This document shows positions 51,701-62,200 of a DNA stretch of 64,000 nt, in pieces. Position 1 is the stretch's first letter. Each line of letters opens with the position of its first letter. Source of the DNA: Mactromeris polynyma (lineage: Eukaryota; Mollusca; Bivalvia; Venerida; Mactridae); contig JASFXZ010000001.1 of assembly GCA_032209605.1 (NCBI GenBank), positions 27,532,619 through 27,596,618 of the forward strand, written 5' to 3'. The position numbers were made by a program, and so were the translations under genes. The notes beneath the pieces were generated by a model. That model worked only from the letters and a program-made list of their open reading frames with translations. It did not search any database and had not been told where the DNA came from.

Positions 51701-54700
51701 TCCTTGATAAGCCATGTTCTTGACTACAGTAGTTATACCATCGATTCGTAGAGAATATTCGCATCCTATCCTGTATAGAAGTACATGATGCCATTTTGAA
51801 TCTGACCATTCAATAGCTGTGTGTGCGACTTGGCTACAATAAAAAACATCTTCGGTTTGAGTTTTTGAGAACAGAACGGAACAGGACACTTTTCCGCTAC
51901 TTTTCTCGGTAACGTGTGTTTGAGCTTTGTTCGTAAGTTTATTCAGTACTTCAGTCAGCTGCACGAAATGTGATGTTCGTAAGTTTATTCAGTACTTCAG
52001 TCAGCTGCACGAAATGTGATGTTCGTAAGTTTATTCAGTACTTCAGTCAGCTGCACGAAATGTGATGTTCGTAAGTTTATTCGGTACTTCAGTCAGCTGC
52101 ACGAAGTGTGATGTTCGTAAGTTTATTCAGTACTTCAGTCAGCTGCACGAAATGTGATGTTCGTAAGTTTATTCAGTACTTCAGTCAGCTGCACGAAATG
52201 TGATGTTCGTAAGTTTATTCAGTACTTCAGTCAGCTGCACGAAATGTGATGTTCGTAAGTTTATTCAGTACTGCAGTCAGCTGCACGAAATGTGATGTTC
52301 GTAAGTTTATTCAGTACTTCAGTCAGCTGCACGAAATGTGATGTTCGTAAGTTTATTCAGTACTTCAGTCAGCTGCACGAAATGTGATGTTCGTAAGTTT
52401 ATTCAGTACTTCAGTCAGCTGATGCTCTTAAAGTAAATAGGTGTAATATATTTCTCAAATGATTGCTAGCTTATACAAGTATTCAAGTATCACTTGTACA
52501 ACTTCACTGATTTACTTAAGAAATAATACGTATGCTACTATATTTTACCAGTGAAATAAATATGGGCAGGTGTTTGTATGCGCATTAATTCAGTCCCGAG
52601 TGCATATATTAATGGTAATGGTAACTGCAGACAAACAAACTATGTCTCAGAACGTGCATTAATGTTGCCCTCGCTACACTTTTATGTTCGATAGGAGGAG
52701 GTAAATGTACTAGCCATGTACTTCTTATCGTATAATGACACACTAGTAGTTTCCCTTTATGTTATATTGGGAAACTTGCGGATCAGTTTAAAAGTTTAAA
52801 ACAATTAAAATGATACTGCTTGTTTATTGGTCGGTAACTTTGTTATGTCCAATAGTTTTTATACATCACAACATACTTATTGTCATTTGATATTTCCTGA
52901 AGATTTTCCCACTCCCAGACAGTGCTGTTGCTGTCGTCTATCAAAGAAATTGTCACCCAACCTGTTGTGTTGTTGTCACTGTCTATGTTCATCTTAAACC
53001 AGGAAGATAACGTGAAGTCTGACATTGATACATTTTTACGAAAGTTCAAGATGATTTCAGATAATTCTTCAGGCATGAATTCAATATTGAACTCTGAAAA
53101 TATTTGGAACAGGTAAATTTAGATAGCTATATAACACTTAATGTAAAAACTAAATAACTGACAAAACCGTACATAATAATATAATATACATACACAATTA
53201 TCTCTATAGTATAATACAGTAAAACTTCAATTAACGACCACCTCGTAATCCATACAAATCCACTAGTAAGACTTCATTTTCATGGACCAACTTATTTTTT
53301 TACAACTTTTAACTCGACAATGAGACCACCTCACGTAAAAGATGGACCAACTTCAGAGCCAATGGTGGTCTTATTGTTGAGATTTTACTGTTCATGGATA
53401 CAAACGGATTGGAATAGCGATGATACATCTGAAGTATGTGTCAGTTTTAGTGATGTTTGGTAACATGGTAACAATTTGTAAATATTGATATCAGCAACGC
53501 GACTTGTTTGAAGAATGAGGTGTCATTTTAATGATAAAACGACCAAGCTTAACCTACACCCTGCTGAAAACATATTTACTCCCCTATGATATCTCAAATT
53601 ACGTTATACACGTGTACTCAAGCACGTTTAAACGCTTTACTCGAACATTCATGTTTGAATTTGTTGCGTGATTTGATAAAAAATATTAGATACATGGATT
53701 TAATGTGGGAGACGGAATAGTTTTGACTTATTTTGCATTACAATGCACTCCATTCGATCTAGAAATGAATCGATAATTTACTCTAGTGATATGATTTAAA
53801 TATGTTCTCAGTATTAAAACATTTTAGCCTACAAACTGATTTTCCCATTTCAGAGGTGTAAAAAAATATTTTTATCAGTACAAACATCCGGAAACTAATA
53901 TTATCTCCATGTTAAGACCGACTACAGTTCTTGTTTACTGAACGAAGCTATCTTTTAACAATTCACTGACATTTAACAACACATATGTCAACTTATCCTG
54001 ACAATTGTTTCACACTGATTACCGAAAGGCTGTGAGCCCATCAAATAGATTATTCAAGGAAATAGGGAATACAACCTTCACAACTCGATATTAACGTCGC
54101 ACCAAACGACAGTGTCGATTTCGAACCATGACAAGTACGACAACTCATCTGTCCATATGATGGTTGGTAATTTCCTTGCTCACATGGAGAACATGACACA
54201 GCGCCATCTTGGGAATAACTACCAGGCGGACAAGCATCTGATAAAATGAGAAAAAACAAGGACTATATTTTTACATGTATGTTAAGTTCCCCTTATTGTA
54301 TATGGTATTCGAAAAATGACATTACATGTAAGTGGTTCTTAATTATTCACAATATCCTGATAAATCTATCCCACAATACATGACTTTGTAACAACACCAA
54401 TAACTTTATTCTGTATAGATTCTAACCCAAATGTTAACGGAGCCTGTTGTTAACTGAGGATTTTTCTGTCTACAATAGTTGTTAACTAGTTTACAAGTTT
54501 TGTAACGTATGTCTTATTAAGGTAAATGTGTGGATATTTTGCGTGTTAAAAGATTGCCTTGCTCATATGCCTCTTCATTACCTTTTAGTATTTTCGTACT
54601 TTATTTATATATTTACTGTCACGTGCATTGCAAAAGATGAAAACCTGTACTTGATCTTGTTTGTTTTGTACACCACACAATACCATAAATTTAACTTTTG

Positions 54701-57700
54701 ACAGTGAGCAAGACAACATTGCAAAAATTATACGTATCAGACCTTTATAGAAGTAAATATATAGGGAACATCACTGACTTCACAGCATGAAGAGAAACTT
54801 AGCAATATACATGTATTCATGAACAACATTAACAATGAAAATAATTGAAGCAAAATATATACAACATATAAGTATTAATTAATAGTCGGAATGTGGAGCA
54901 TATTCGAATACAGCAAACGTAAGGACCCACCTATACACTGTAGAAGAGACGTTGCGCCGACTGTCCTTGTTGTTGTCTTGTAAGGACATTTTATACATTT
55001 GTTTTGTCGGGTATGATCTTGGTATGTTCCTTTTCTGCAGGTCTCACAATATGCCTTTCCTGACTGTATGCGATAAAATGTACCTTCTGTGCAGTCGACT
55101 AGAATAATAAATAACGGTACAATGAATGTTTAACTTAATGCTATTTATTTTCATAATAGAAGGATAAAACAAATACAAACAGCTACAAAGTTGACTTCTG
55201 GACGTCAGAAAATGCTAGCTCTACACAGCAAAACAAAAGTACGCGATACTTTGAAGCCCAATGTTTTTTACATATCAACGTTTGAGGAGGGAAATATGTG
55301 CTGACTAGTCCATAACACCATATTCATACTTTTGTCAGATTCAACATCTGTGTTTATTAATTTTCCTTCCATCTACTACAAAATGTCAGTTATAAAACCA
55401 TTACCAAATATCTCAGGGTTTCTTTGTTTCTTAAGTAAAGTTTAGCAATTATATTTTAGCAAATACAGGACAATATGATGAATCAAAAATGGAGTCGAGG
55501 AATAAACAACGGGCTGATTAACACAATGTGCATGAGACAATACTCGTTTTATTCTGTATTCTTATTTAAGACCCTGGAATCCCGACATTCCAAATACTAC
55601 AATCATGATTTTATCAGTTGTATTTGAGATACTAAGACTTATAGTGCAATCTATGACCACTGAACGCTAGCGATGTATTATAACATTGTCTGAATTAAAA
55701 GTTTCGTTCACTAATGTTATTTACATAACGCGTCAATACTAACTTGAACTTACCACAGCTAAGACTTTGTTCAGATTCAACAGACCCGGTAGGACACTGG
55801 ACTTGTACACCAGATGTGGTAATCTCTATCGGTGTAGTGGTTTCATTTCCAAATATGTCAGCTGTACTATTCGTAAGAATTTGACTTATGTGTTCATACA
55901 TTGCCAAATATCTGGCTACATCAGTATCAATGTCGTGTATTTTAATCGGTATACGGATATTCAGTTGCATGCGAGAACCATTGGTGCCTGAGTATCCTAT
56001 CGCTCTTTTCTTTCTTGACGATTGTCCGCAACTAATCTGTTTGAACATGTAAGTAGAAAACGAAAAAATGCTTATTTTTTTGCAAATATGCCACATAGTC
56101 CGTTTTGAGAACGATTTAAACTAAATGTGAAGCAACCTGCCAATGAAAACATGTTTTACAAAATATTGACCAATATACTTTGCGTACACAATGACAGTTT
56201 TCCCCACTTATTTTGAGACGACAACACATGTACAACGCTCAAAGTCAGGCACTAAGTTTATTTATTCCCTGTGGTACAGTGAACTGCATTTTATGCAACT
56301 TGGCAAACATTATATAGATGTGTTTGATTAGGATCATGATCCGTATAGTTCTAGCCTCATCTTAAAAGTACCAACTTCATCCTTGGTATTCCAAATTCAT
56401 CGTTGGATAAGACCATGAACAAAGTTAATAATTCTAAGAAAGCAATCCAAATTTTGATAGGCAAAATTAAATGTCCCTAATGGGTTTGTATATAATTGTT
56501 TGTATGGAAACATTAGAATCGTTCAGATTCTCATATTGACTCAGCATTTACTAACATATGTATCTATTCCATACTGTGTATGCAATCAAGGTGTAAAAAG
56601 TTCTTCACCTGGATATTTTCAGTGTTACAATTATCACTGTTCGGGCATGCTTCAGGCTGGTATAATATACTGTTTTGTAAGGTAGAAATGAAATTCTGTG
56701 CAATTTGTTGTCGTGTTGTTTCATCAGTGCAGTCTCCACTAAAATGACACGAAGCTTCGATTCCAAATGTCAACACTGCATTTCTCTTTGCTGAAATATA
56801 CCAACATTGATTAGCGTTATAAAATCAAGAAAACGATCATGCATGTCAACATAATTCTTAAGTGTTGTTTTAAGCATACATATACTTAGTGTCAGATAAT
56901 TGCACATAATTATATACAACTCAGGTCAAAATAAAGTTACTTCATAAGAGCTGAACTTTGAACCCGAATCGAATCAGATCGAGATACTGTAAGTACTGAA
57001 TAAGCTGAATTCAAAACTTACATTCACATTTTCTGGCATTTGGAGGTGATCTTGTCCATTCTCCACTAGTTTTACACACGTATAATTTGTTTAAATTAAT
57101 ACTTGACATTTCTGTGCCGTTCTTGCATTGAACTTGACAATATTGGCCTCCTTCCCAGTTATCACAGACGACGGCACCATTACTTGGAGGCGGAATAGGG
57201 GGACATGCTCTTGTGTCTAAAAGATATATGTACGTTGGAACTTTTTTACACACTTATGATATTTATTTATTACACGATAACGAGTTGTGTTATTTCAATA
57301 CAATTTCATAAAGTATTACAAGGCTGAAGCAACATTTGTTTATGTGTTGCATGAAACATGTGCCTAAAACAGAAGGTCGGTGATCTGGGTCGCCTGGAAG
57401 CTTTCTCATTAGATTCGTGCCCGTGGGAAATCTGCCTCGTTCTGGTTTGTAAACCATTTTATGACGTAAACAGATGTTCGCACATGTTACGAAAACTCCG
57501 TTTGGTGCCTCTTTGGTGAACATATGATTGGTTTGGTTTTAAAAAGCCCGCCTTGAAGACAACATTTGGTTGGTCAAAATGTAGGTCAAAATTATCAATG
57601 TTATAAAGCTACGCCGATAAAGAATTTTTGTTTGCACAAATACCCTACAATAACGCATCTAAATCTTTTAAAAACTTCTATGACGGTAATGCACATAAAT

Positions 57701-59095
57701 TTGCACCCAAAACCTTTGTAAAGACTTTGTTTCAATTCAAGACGGACACTTTATATTATGTCATGAAAAATCATGTCGAGCGTATTTACTCACTTATACA
57801 ACTTGATTGCTCTCCGTTTTGCCAATTCCATTCACCAAAAAGACCTGTCGGATTTCTTTCACAGCCAATGTCGTTCGTCCCTTTCAATGTCTTCCCTGGA
57901 TCACACGATGCTTCACATCGAGTTCCGGAGCGATACCCATTTGGACAATTAAAATGAATGTATGGGGTGGGATACAGCCGAGGACAGCGTATATCTGGAA
58001 TTATTTAAAACTGCACTGTTAAGTTAAAATTGCTTATTTTTTATTGATTGTGAAACAAGTTTACAACTTAATCTAATTTTTGTCGATGGCCCTTTCCATG
58101 GTTACTAACCAGACTTCATGCCGAAATTCTGGAATTATGAAGTTCGCAGTTCAAACTCACACAAGGTGGGATTCAAACCAACGACCTTCGGATCAAGAGT
58201 CATGTGCTCTAGCCCTCGACCACTTTGTGACCCTTGTATGAATACGTACAAGCTTTAAGTTACCGCGCCTTCTCTGCAAAAATAGCGAAACTATCTTAGA
58301 CTTTGTTTTACATCAACAATGCAAAATGCAGCGCAATAATACAATGCCGAAATAACTATGACGCATGATCATATCTGTAAGTTGTATGCACGCATGCAGA
58401 AATCATTTTTAATGACATATCACATATATTTCATTTGTTACTGTAAGTGAAATATATAATTTTGTCAAATACCTCTTACAATAACTTTGAATGAACAATC
58501 ATGTAAGGCTTTATTCCCTGCTGCATCTTCAGCACTGTATGAAATTTGATGTATTCCTGCTGTAAATACGCTGCCGGTGTGCATACCGTGCTTTAGCAAT
58601 ACATGTGCATTGTCACTGTTATCCATGGCATTAGGCTGTTTCCAGTTCACGATTGTTGAATTGAAGCCATTGTCTGTTCCTCTAAGAAGTGTACCTGGAC
58701 ATGTTCTGAACACAGGGGGTTCAACATCTGACTCCGTGAGGAAAACAAATACATTAAGAGAAGAGATATAGATAATAAGGCTCAATTACATAATTATTGG
58801 GATTAAAGTCATTTTTACCGTCGACGATAACTCTGTAAAACTATATTGGTGGCTAATAGAACCCCAAATTCGTAAAAACGTTTAGACCCTTATAATAACG
58901 TCTCACCTACACATTTTGGAATACCATGTTGCCTCCACGTCTTTGTTTTGGTACAGACTAACGCTTTACTTACGCCGGGAGGCATATCATAACCAGTTTT
59001 GCAGTTGTATGAACAAACGCTTCGGAAAAAGTCTTCATTCGAGCATTCGGTTGAGAGTGAGTCGTCTAATCTTAGAAGATGAGCACATCTCCAGG
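41464..59095 (-). CDS. Multidomain type I membrane receptor (SVEP1-like: sushi, HYR, GCC2/GCC3, LamG/pentraxin, EGF, TSP1, TM), 5' partial
   Basis: Exons in transcript order: 58907-59095, 58473-58727, 57794-57994, 57022-57216, 56609-56790, 55754-56036, 54931-55098, 54076-54237, 52877-53093, 51658-51958, 50424-50597, 49821-50051, 47587-47757, 47260-47463, 46527-46790, 46047-46229, 43930-44085, 42672-42707, 42003-42078, 41464-41578. Nearly all junctions are phase 1-1, the classic exon-shuffling pattern. The domain mix resembles SVEP1-type adhesion/complement-like proteins. TSP1 and a transmembrane helix after the last GCC2/GCC3 repeat make it a cell-surface receptor rather than a secreted protein. 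The first exon seen starts mid-codon, so a signal peptide and further domains lie beyond the Penelope element to the right, probably past base 64000. The join between 52877-53093 and 51658-51958 is unresolved because phases do not match with the best donor. Likely roles are adhesion or recognition; the ligand is unknown. Confidence 0.8.
43210..43720. repeat. Degenerate 37-bp minisatellite, about 12 copies
   Basis: Units of the type GTCTTGCTATCGTAGTCCGT ... GGGTAACTTGT repeat with edge decay. It lies in an intron of the receptor gene between the GCC2/GCC3 exon and the juxtamembrane exon. Confidence 0.9.
43930..44085 (-). CDS. Receptor exon: GCC2/GCC3 repeat 3
   Basis: 52 codons, phase 1-1. 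It reads PCGRGSFLHGDACAPCPVGT, QQGCINCPTGKSTAG, then KECTG. Confidence 0.92.
44743..45715. mobile_element. 973-bp MITE with TTA target duplication (PIF/Harbinger-like)
   Basis: Terminal inverted repeats: TACCCCTATCACACTAGAC at the left and, on the reverse strand, TGCTCCCATCACACTAGGC at the right. It is flanked by TTA at 44740-44742 and 45716-45718. The same flanks join with a single TTA in the uninterrupted copy at 41166-41361, so the element is bounded directly. A 3-bp TTA duplication is typical of PIF/Harbinger. The interior has no transposase; it is made of degenerate ACGTTCTTACTACGTCC-type repeats, in one orientation at the left and both at the right. Confidence 0.9.
46047..46790 (-). CDS. 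Receptor exons: unnamed Cys-rich module 2 with a furin-like site
   Basis: Exons 46527-46790 and 46047-46229. It reads EKLSVTYTAYYRDLYCDTEE, CELENLHVVNC, RERRSVSTAGFNLEIS, then ends IDCGFGKTRVNHYC. Cysteine spacing and the EN-C-RxRR order parallel module 1 at 55754-56790, so the receptor holds two copies of this module, each followed by GCC2/GCC3. The final donor is GTTAGT. Confidence 0.75.
47260..47463 (-). CDS. Receptor exon: sushi domain 4
   Basis: 68 codons, phase 1-1. It reads CPILVPPTHGYLDCQND, FNCTILCDDSYDF, YYCGPETIQVWNFE, then LPKCVG. Confidence 0.9.
47587..47757 (-). CDS. Receptor exon: thrombospondin type 1 repeat
   Basis: 57 codons, phase 1-1. It has WSEWGNWSECSTTCGNGTMH, then RLCNNP, and ends CQNQECPG: the tryptophan ladder, the CSxTCG motif and six cysteines of a TSP1 repeat. 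Confidence 0.95.
48003..49636 (+). mobile_element. Complete Tc1/mariner transposon
   Basis: 1634 bp flanked by TA (48001-48002 and 49637-49638). Terminal inverted repeats of about 29 bp begin CACTCAACGACACTTCTAAG at the left, mirrored at the right with one mismatch. It encodes an intact DD34E transposase (48295-49430). It lies, in opposite orientation, in the receptor intron between the EGF and TSP1 exons. The intact frame and near-identical ends suggest recent activity. Confidence 0.95.
48295..49430 (+). CDS. Tc1/mariner DD34E transposase with one intron
   Basis: Exon 1, 48295-48366, encodes MRRMTIEERGRAVGMVQSGI and is followed by GTAAGT. The 119-nt intron 48367-48485 ends TTTCAG. Exon 2, 48486-49430, resumes at VARIFGRDVKTI. 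Joining restores the normal helix-turn-helix of the family (…SNRQ-VARIFG…). The catalytic triad is the Asp in VLFSDESRF, the Asp in MQDGAPCHTA, and the Glu in SPDLNPIEHLW, 34 residues after the second Asp. The joined protein is about 338 residues, the usual length. It catalyses cut-and-paste transposition into TA. No stop or frameshift was seen. Confidence 0.93.
49821..50051 (-). CDS. Receptor exon: two EGF domains
   Basis: 77 codons, phase 1-1. EGF 1 reads NCASSPCLHGSCQDVLHGY then CTCDEGYFGTDC. EGF 2 reads DDCILSLCMNNATCLDG then CICPPLFTGKFC. EGF 2 begins NEDDC, a partial calcium-binding-type start. Confidence 0.93.
50424..53093 (-). CDS. Receptor exons: LamG/pentraxin-like domain
   Basis: Exon 52877-53093 holds MSDFTLSSWFKMNIDSDNNT. 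Exon 51658-51958 holds SKWHHVLLYRIGCEYSLRID. Exon 50424-50597 holds LSMFNIWHGEQFSDIY ... CSISEVGNVVSWKN. Together they read as a concanavalin-like fold ending in the pentraxin pattern (iW...GNVxxW). The 5' edge of the middle exon is a tandemly repeated acceptor (51929-52421). The best donor after the first exon (AATAA|GTATGT) leaves phase 2, while the middle exon reads in phase 0. A weak alternative donor (GTT|GTGATG) would match, or an exon is missing. Confidence 0.7.
50932..50942. repeat. Poly-G run
   Basis: Eleven or so consecutive G bases in an AT-rich region. It can slip in sequencing or replication. Confidence 0.8.
51929..52421. repeat. 46-bp tandem repeat duplicating a splice acceptor and exon start
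   Basis: Ten full units and one partial. On the reverse strand each unit carries the acceptor CATTTCGTGCAG followed by the exon start CTGACTGAAGTACTGAATAA, the true 5' edge of exon 51658-51958. The outermost copy (52419) has a different upstream sequence ending GCATCAG, perhaps the ancestral acceptor. Units are 46 nt and contain TGA in two frames, so only one acceptor choice (51958) leaves the exon open. Confidence 0.95.
53217..53390. mobile_element. Small MITE with CAGTAAAAC ends (pogo/Tigger-like)
   Basis: The left end CAGTAAAACTTCAATTAACG and the right end (reverse strand) CAGTAAAATCTCAACAATAA are inverted repeats about 174 bp apart. The CAGTxAAAC...TTAACGACC pattern is typical of pogo/Tigger-type elements. 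It lies in a receptor intron. Confidence 0.7.
54076..55098 (-). CDS. Receptor exons: two GCC2/GCC3 (ephrin-receptor-like) repeats
   Basis: Exon 54931-55098 reads DCTEGTFYRIQSGKAYCETC ... KCIKCPYKTTTRTVGATS. Exon 54076-54237 reads ACPPGSYSQDGAVSCSPCEQ ... CRTCHGSKSTLSFGAT. Both have the C-xxGxY...C-xxC...GxYQ...C-xxC pattern of this fold and phase 1-1 borders. The second exon's donor is GTTGTA, which is weak. Confidence 0.88.
55754..56790 (-). CDS. Receptor exons: unnamed Cys-rich module 1 with a furin-like site
   Basis: Exons 56609-56790 and 55754-56036. The module reads SKRNAVLTFGIEASCH, DCTDETTRQQIAQNFISTL, TENIQISCGQSSRKKRAIGY, then a long beta-rich part ending CPTGSVESEQSLSC. RKKR is a furin-type site. 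A second module with the same cysteine and EN pattern and with RERR lies at 46047-46790. I do not recognise a named domain; a SEA-like or cleavage-associated module is one possibility. Confidence 0.75.
57022..57216 (-). CDS. Receptor exon: sushi domain 3
   Basis: 65 codons, phase 1-1. It reads ACPPIPPPSNGAVVCDNWEG, QYCQVQCKNGTEM, then LYVCKTSGEWTRSPPNARKC. It is outside the duplicated block and has no counterpart on the plus strand. Confidence 0.9.
57290..57620 (-). repeat. Interspersed repeat family, copy 3 (arm end of the inverted duplication)
   Basis: It matches 34.9-35.2 kb in inverted orientation and 40.84-41.11 kb in direct orientation. It lies in the intron between sushi 2 and sushi 3 exons and marks the left end of the duplicated block. 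Confidence 0.8.
57794..57994 (-). CDS. Receptor exon: sushi domain 2
   Basis: 67 codons, phase 1-1. It reads DIRCPRLYPTPYIHFNCPNG, then GTRCEASCDPGKTLKGTN, then FGEWNWQNGEQSSCI. The plus-strand counterpart near 34.5-34.7 kb has a frameshift and a stop. Confidence 0.88.
58085..58250 (-). repeat. tRNA-derived SINE copy in the duplicated intron
   Basis: Reverse complement of the SINE at 34258-34420, at the same place between the HYR and sushi exons. It was therefore present before the duplication. Confidence 0.7.
58473..58727 (-). CDS. Receptor exon: HYR domain
   Basis: 85 codons, phase 1-1. It reads DVEPPVFRTCPG, then VNWKQPNAMDNSDN, then GIHQISYSAEDAAGNKALHDCSFKVIV, the typical immunoglobulin-like HYR fold with the YxAxDxxGN motif. 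The intact frame contrasts with the one-base loss in the plus-strand copy. Confidence 0.92.
58907..59095 (-). CDS. Receptor exon: sushi domain 1
   Basis: 63 codons, phase 1-1. Cysteines lie at RCAHLL, TECSN, VCSYNCKTGYDM, LVCTKTKTW and IPKCV. It matches the plus-strand exon at 33400-33588 with few changes. Confidence 0.9.
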
Positions 59096-59209
59096 CTGAA
59101 TTAAAACCAAAATAAAAATCAACTCTAGTACAACATTCCAACAAATGACGGCGCTGACATTTTGTCCAAATGTATTTAAATTGAGCCTATATCGTGAAGT
59201 CACGCTGTG

Positions 59210-62200
59210 ATGAAAAACCTCATTTTCATACCGATTTTGATGTCAATGGCAACCAATGACCTTGACCAACTACAATGTCGGTATCAGGATTCTCTGATCA
59301 GGATACAAAAACCATAGAGATACTGTATTTGTGCAAAAAGAGCCATCTACAATACAATCAACAAAACAGAAACATATACAAAGTAACAGCAATAAAGCCA
59401 ATGGAAAAGAATAACCTTCTGGTATAAAGCCAAATCCTAATAGTAAAAGGTTGCCAGTTATACAACAGAAAAATGAATATGATGCACCATCAACTAAAGT
59501 CCTGTAAATGGAGACAGTAACAGTCAAAGTCAGTATTTAATGCAACAACAGCAGCAACTAAACTCTCAACAGCCCTGGGCAGTGTGAAAAACAGGAGGAC
59601 ATATGGCGAGGCCACAAAACAGGGGATGAACACAGTTAACCTAATTCAAGATTCCATCAACACCCTGATCTAAATTCTTCAAAACGTCCAAGGATCCGCC
59701 GGTTTATTCGCATCGCAAGCAGACGCTAATGTAGACAACATAAGAAAATAAAACAAAAATCGAAAGAGGTAAAGAAACTGTTTTAAATTTATCTAACAGA
59801 GTTCTGACTTTTAGGTAAAGAATTTACATTCTGGCCTAAACATGACACCGTCAACTTTGCAGAAGAGACGAAATGCTTTACCCGAAGACTTAAAGAATTG
59901 TTCTACCAAGCACAGGATTCATAAATTACATCAGATGATAGTGACACTGAAAATAATTTGCTCTCAAGAGACTTTCTTCAATAAGGCTACATCCTCATTT
60001 ACTCCAAACAGTGACCGTGATCATTACTTCGATTTAGGCAGTGACACAATAAATCATAAACGTTATGCCTCATAAAAAAAGATACTTAATTTTACCAATA
60101 TAAGGTAAACTGGAAAGCATAGGAAGCCTTACAAACATAATGCTATTATTATAAAAAAGAAGACACATCTAGAACTATAATAATACTGAATCGTACAGAC
60201 CATGAAAAGGAGGTGAATAGACAGCTGGAAAATTAAACGTATTATGGGAAGTTTATTCATGTATGTAATAGACTGTTAAATGAAATGTGTTAAAGTGCAT
60301 AGAATAATAATAAACTATTAGTCAGACAGACTTGTCCAATACAGATTAATTTGATACTTTTTAATAAATATAAGAAACCCGCAGTTTTATGTTCTGTCAA
60401 AAACTCATAAAACTCTCGATGAAAATCTGCCACTAGGATTCGCATGTAGGCTTATTGTATCAACCCGTAACTGTTGCACGGATAACATTTCTAAATAAAT
60501 TGAGATTATACTTAAACCCCACATACAGTCTTTGCATTCATATGTTAACGATACTAAAGACTTCCCCCTTAAACTTCAACAGGTGTCAATTTGATTCTGA
60601 GAGGGCTTATCTGGTTACACTTAATGACAACTTTGACAAGTTTATTTTACTAAACTCGAGAAGGTCATAGATCCAAGCGACTATATAATACATTATAAAC
60701 AGGTAGACAGTATACACAGTCAAAACACACAATATACAGTAACATTTTCTCTCCACAAGTTATATACACATACACAATTACAAACAAATCAAAGCCAGAA
60801 CACTCAAGTAAATATGTAATACACATACAATTACAAATAATATATATAGCGATAATACTCTAGTAAATATATAAATACAAAAACGTAACCTACCTATCCA
60901 TATACATTTGTTTATGGTTTGATAGTGCTCCCGAAATTAATATCAGTCAATGAGTATTGTAGACGCTATGCTACTTTACCTCACGTCTCATACTGAACTT
61001 CAGCATAGAGTGTGAAACTAAATTCCCTTATTACTATGTCATACCAAAACTGAATGTAGGATAAGAAAGGGACTTAGAGCATAATATACAGCAATTTTGA
61101 TAAGAGAGAACACATCAATCCATCCACATAATATTTGTATCAGTACTACGACATATTAATTGAATTCAAACAAGTGTTACATCAATTTTTCTCGCTGTCA
61201 ATGCTTGGTAAATATAAATACTTAGTTTTGTTAACTAAGTTTTGTTTTTAGCATTTATAAGTTCTATAAATTTGAACATATTCGAACGTCTCCAGTAATA
61301 GCTAGGCAGGTAAGTGTTTCGTATTTCATTATATAAATTACACTCTAATATAAAATGGGACTCATATTCTAATGTATGTCATTAATTGCACTGTCAGTCA
61401 ACTAGTGGTGTGAGATTCGGTTGTTTCCATCTACCCGATTCAATACTAAGCCTATGTGAGGAAATTCTCGATTTTGTAACACTTAAACGGTATTTTCTAA
61501 CATCCAAAATGTAATAATATTATGTCTACCAACATTTGCCATACTTGATTCTGGCAACCTACCACCTCGCAATAATGAACACCAATTATTAGGGTTTGGA
61601 TAATTATCTGTATCATCTTTTAAAATACAGTACACCTTTTTCGTATATTTGTTCTCGTTTACTTGCAATAACTTTATCCAGTATTTTATTATAATGAAAT
61701 ATCTTGAGAAAACAAAAGAAAGTCTACCAAGTTCTCCATAAATAAAATCATTCTGTGTTGTTTTCTTCACTCCTAAAAAAGTTTTACTGAATTGTAGATG
61801 TATACGTTCAATAGCGTTTCCAGTTCAAACCTCGCTCCCATAAGTTTAAAATGTGTGTAATCAGTTTATCAAAGTGGTCTTATATGACTCACCGTTTAAT
61901 TCGTGTTGATTCATGATAAAAATTGCTTTTAATGCTTGACCAAATAGAGTATTTATGTCTTCAGAAAAAGACGCACCAGGTGTAAATACAATATCCAAAT
62001 AACAGAACTTATTGACTACAGGATTATTATTGTAGAAAAAAAATATATTTGTGGCACACTACCGCCTTTCTTAAAAATTAATACTTTTGTTTTGTTTGTA
62101 TTTACAGCTCCTTTCCATTTATTACAATACTGTGACAGAACATCTAAACTAGCTTGCAGTACAGAACTCGTTTTAGCAAATATGACAATATTATTTGCAT

